Source of the DNA: Prevotella sp. UBA7782
GTDB lineage: Bacteria; Bacteroidota; Bacteroidia; Bacteroidales; Bacteroidaceae
Direction: 5' to 3'
Assembly (NCBI GenBank): GCA_002480935.1
Contig: DLDC01000096.1
Span: forward strand, 1-6,557
DNA length: 6,557 nucleotides
Part shown: piece by piece, positions 6,075 through 6,557 of the stretch
Position numbering within the stretch: position 1 is the stretch's first letter
How the letters are laid out: every line of letters starts with the position of its first letter
The notes under the pieces: generated by a model
Database searches by the model: none
Told to the model about the DNA's origin: nothing
The model's input: only the letters and a program-made list of their open reading frames with translations
Made by a program: the position numbers and the translations under genes

Positions 6075-6557
6075 GTTGCGCACCATAGAGATGCACCGTC
6101 TGAGCGTTGAGCAGTTTAAGGCAGCGCCCAAACTACCCCTCGTGGTGGTGCTCGACGACGTGAGAAGCCTGTATAACGTTGGTTCGGTGTTCCGCTCGTG
6201 CGATGCCTTCTGCGTGGAGCGCATCTGCCTGTGTGGCATTACGGCCTGTCCGCCACATGCTGAGATACATAAAACGGCACTGGGAGCTGAGGAGTCGGTG
6301 AGCTGGAAGTATTATGGCTCGGCCGAAGAGGCGGTGAGCGACCTGCAGGCTCAGGGCTACTACGTCTTTAGCATAGAGCAGGTGGAGGGTTCAACAAAAC
6401 TGCAAGACATGGTGCTCGACCCCACCCGGCGCTATGCCGTGGTGTTGGGCAATGAGGTGAAGGGTGTTAGGCAAAGTGTGGTAGACATGAGCGACGGCTG
6501 CTTGGAGATACCGCAGTATGGCACAAAGCACTCGCTCAACGTATCGGTTACGGCGGG
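6067..6557 (+). CDS. SpoU/TrmH-family RNA 2'-O-methyltransferase, cut by the window's right edge
   Basis: The frame from ATG 6067 stays open to the window end (163 complete codons) with no stop. It is a SPOUT-class, S-adenosylmethionine-dependent RNA ribose methyltransferase. Motif 1 is LYNVGSVFRS (Asn37, catalytic-type Arg43), motif 2 is VVLGNEVKGV (Gly128, Asn129, Glu130), and motif 3 is IPQYGTKHSLNVSVTAG (Pro149, Ser156, Asn158). Motif 3 forms part of the trefoil-knot cofactor pocket, so only a short C-terminal helix is probably missing. There is no N-terminal RNA-binding extension, which makes it a compact, TrmL-like enzyme; whether it acts on tRNA or rRNA is not clear. The start overlaps sufE by 8 nt; the alternative ATG at 6091 would shorten it by eight residues. 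Five cysteines fall between residues 45 and 61 (45, 49, 54, 56, 61), an unusual density beside motif 1. Confidence 0.88.
   Translation, partial: MRKLRTIEMHRLSVEQFKAAPKLPLVVVLDDVRSLYNVGSVFRSCDAFCVERICLCGITACPPHAEIHKTALGAEESVSWKYYGSAEEAVSDLQAQGYYVFSIEQVEGSTKLQDMVLDPTRRYAVVLGNEVKGVRQSVVDMSDGCLEIPQYGTKHSLNVSVTA

Noticed and set aside
5613..6239. 208-codon minus-strand open frame across sufE and the methyltransferase start.
   Set aside because: It lies antisense to two genes with clear catalytic motifs, and no domain or promoter was recognised for it.

Overview
The window is most likely from a Bacteroidota chromosome, and the order Bacteroidales (Prevotella or a close relative) fits best. Three things support this. 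There is an outer-membrane beta-barrel protein of the TonB-receptor type with a carboxypeptidase-regulatory-like N-terminus. Two start codons are preceded by TAnnTTTG boxes, the -7 promoter element typical of this phylum. Recognisable Shine-Dalgarno sequences are missing in front of the genes. The genus is an inference from overall protein character, not a proof.

Layout. Positions 1-108 are non-coding and AT-rich, with an interrupted palindrome at 17-43. Gene 1 (109-2589, +) encodes an exported outer-membrane receptor-like barrel. It converges, with only 8 bp between the stop codons, on a two-gene minus-strand unit. That unit is transcribed from 4282 down to 2598: first a lipoprotein cysteine peptidase of the papain superfamily (3263-4282), then a HAD-type phosphatase (2598-3251). 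A 75-bp divergent promoter region (4283-4357) separates it from a plus-strand unit: a U32-family iron-sulfur RNA hydroxylase-like protein (4358-5620), a SufE sulfur acceptor (5637-6074), and a SpoU/TrmH-type RNA 2'-O-methyltransferase that runs off the right edge (6067-6557).

How the genes may work together. The right-hand unit reads as an RNA-modification and Fe-S operon. U32 proteins of the YegQ/TrhP/RlhA type need an Fe-S cluster to hydroxylate tRNA or rRNA, SufE feeds sulfur into Fe-S assembly, and the last gene methylates RNA ribose. The left-hand genes are envelope or housekeeping functions with no obvious shared pathway. No mobile element, CRISPR array, tRNA or rRNA is visible, and no gene-free stretch exceeds 108 bp. 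This looks like ordinary core chromosome. I see no clear sign of a wholly new system. The most interesting points are the paired promoter boxes that predict nearly leaderless mRNAs, the operon logic of the U32-SufE-methyltransferase set, and a cysteine cluster in the methyltransferase.
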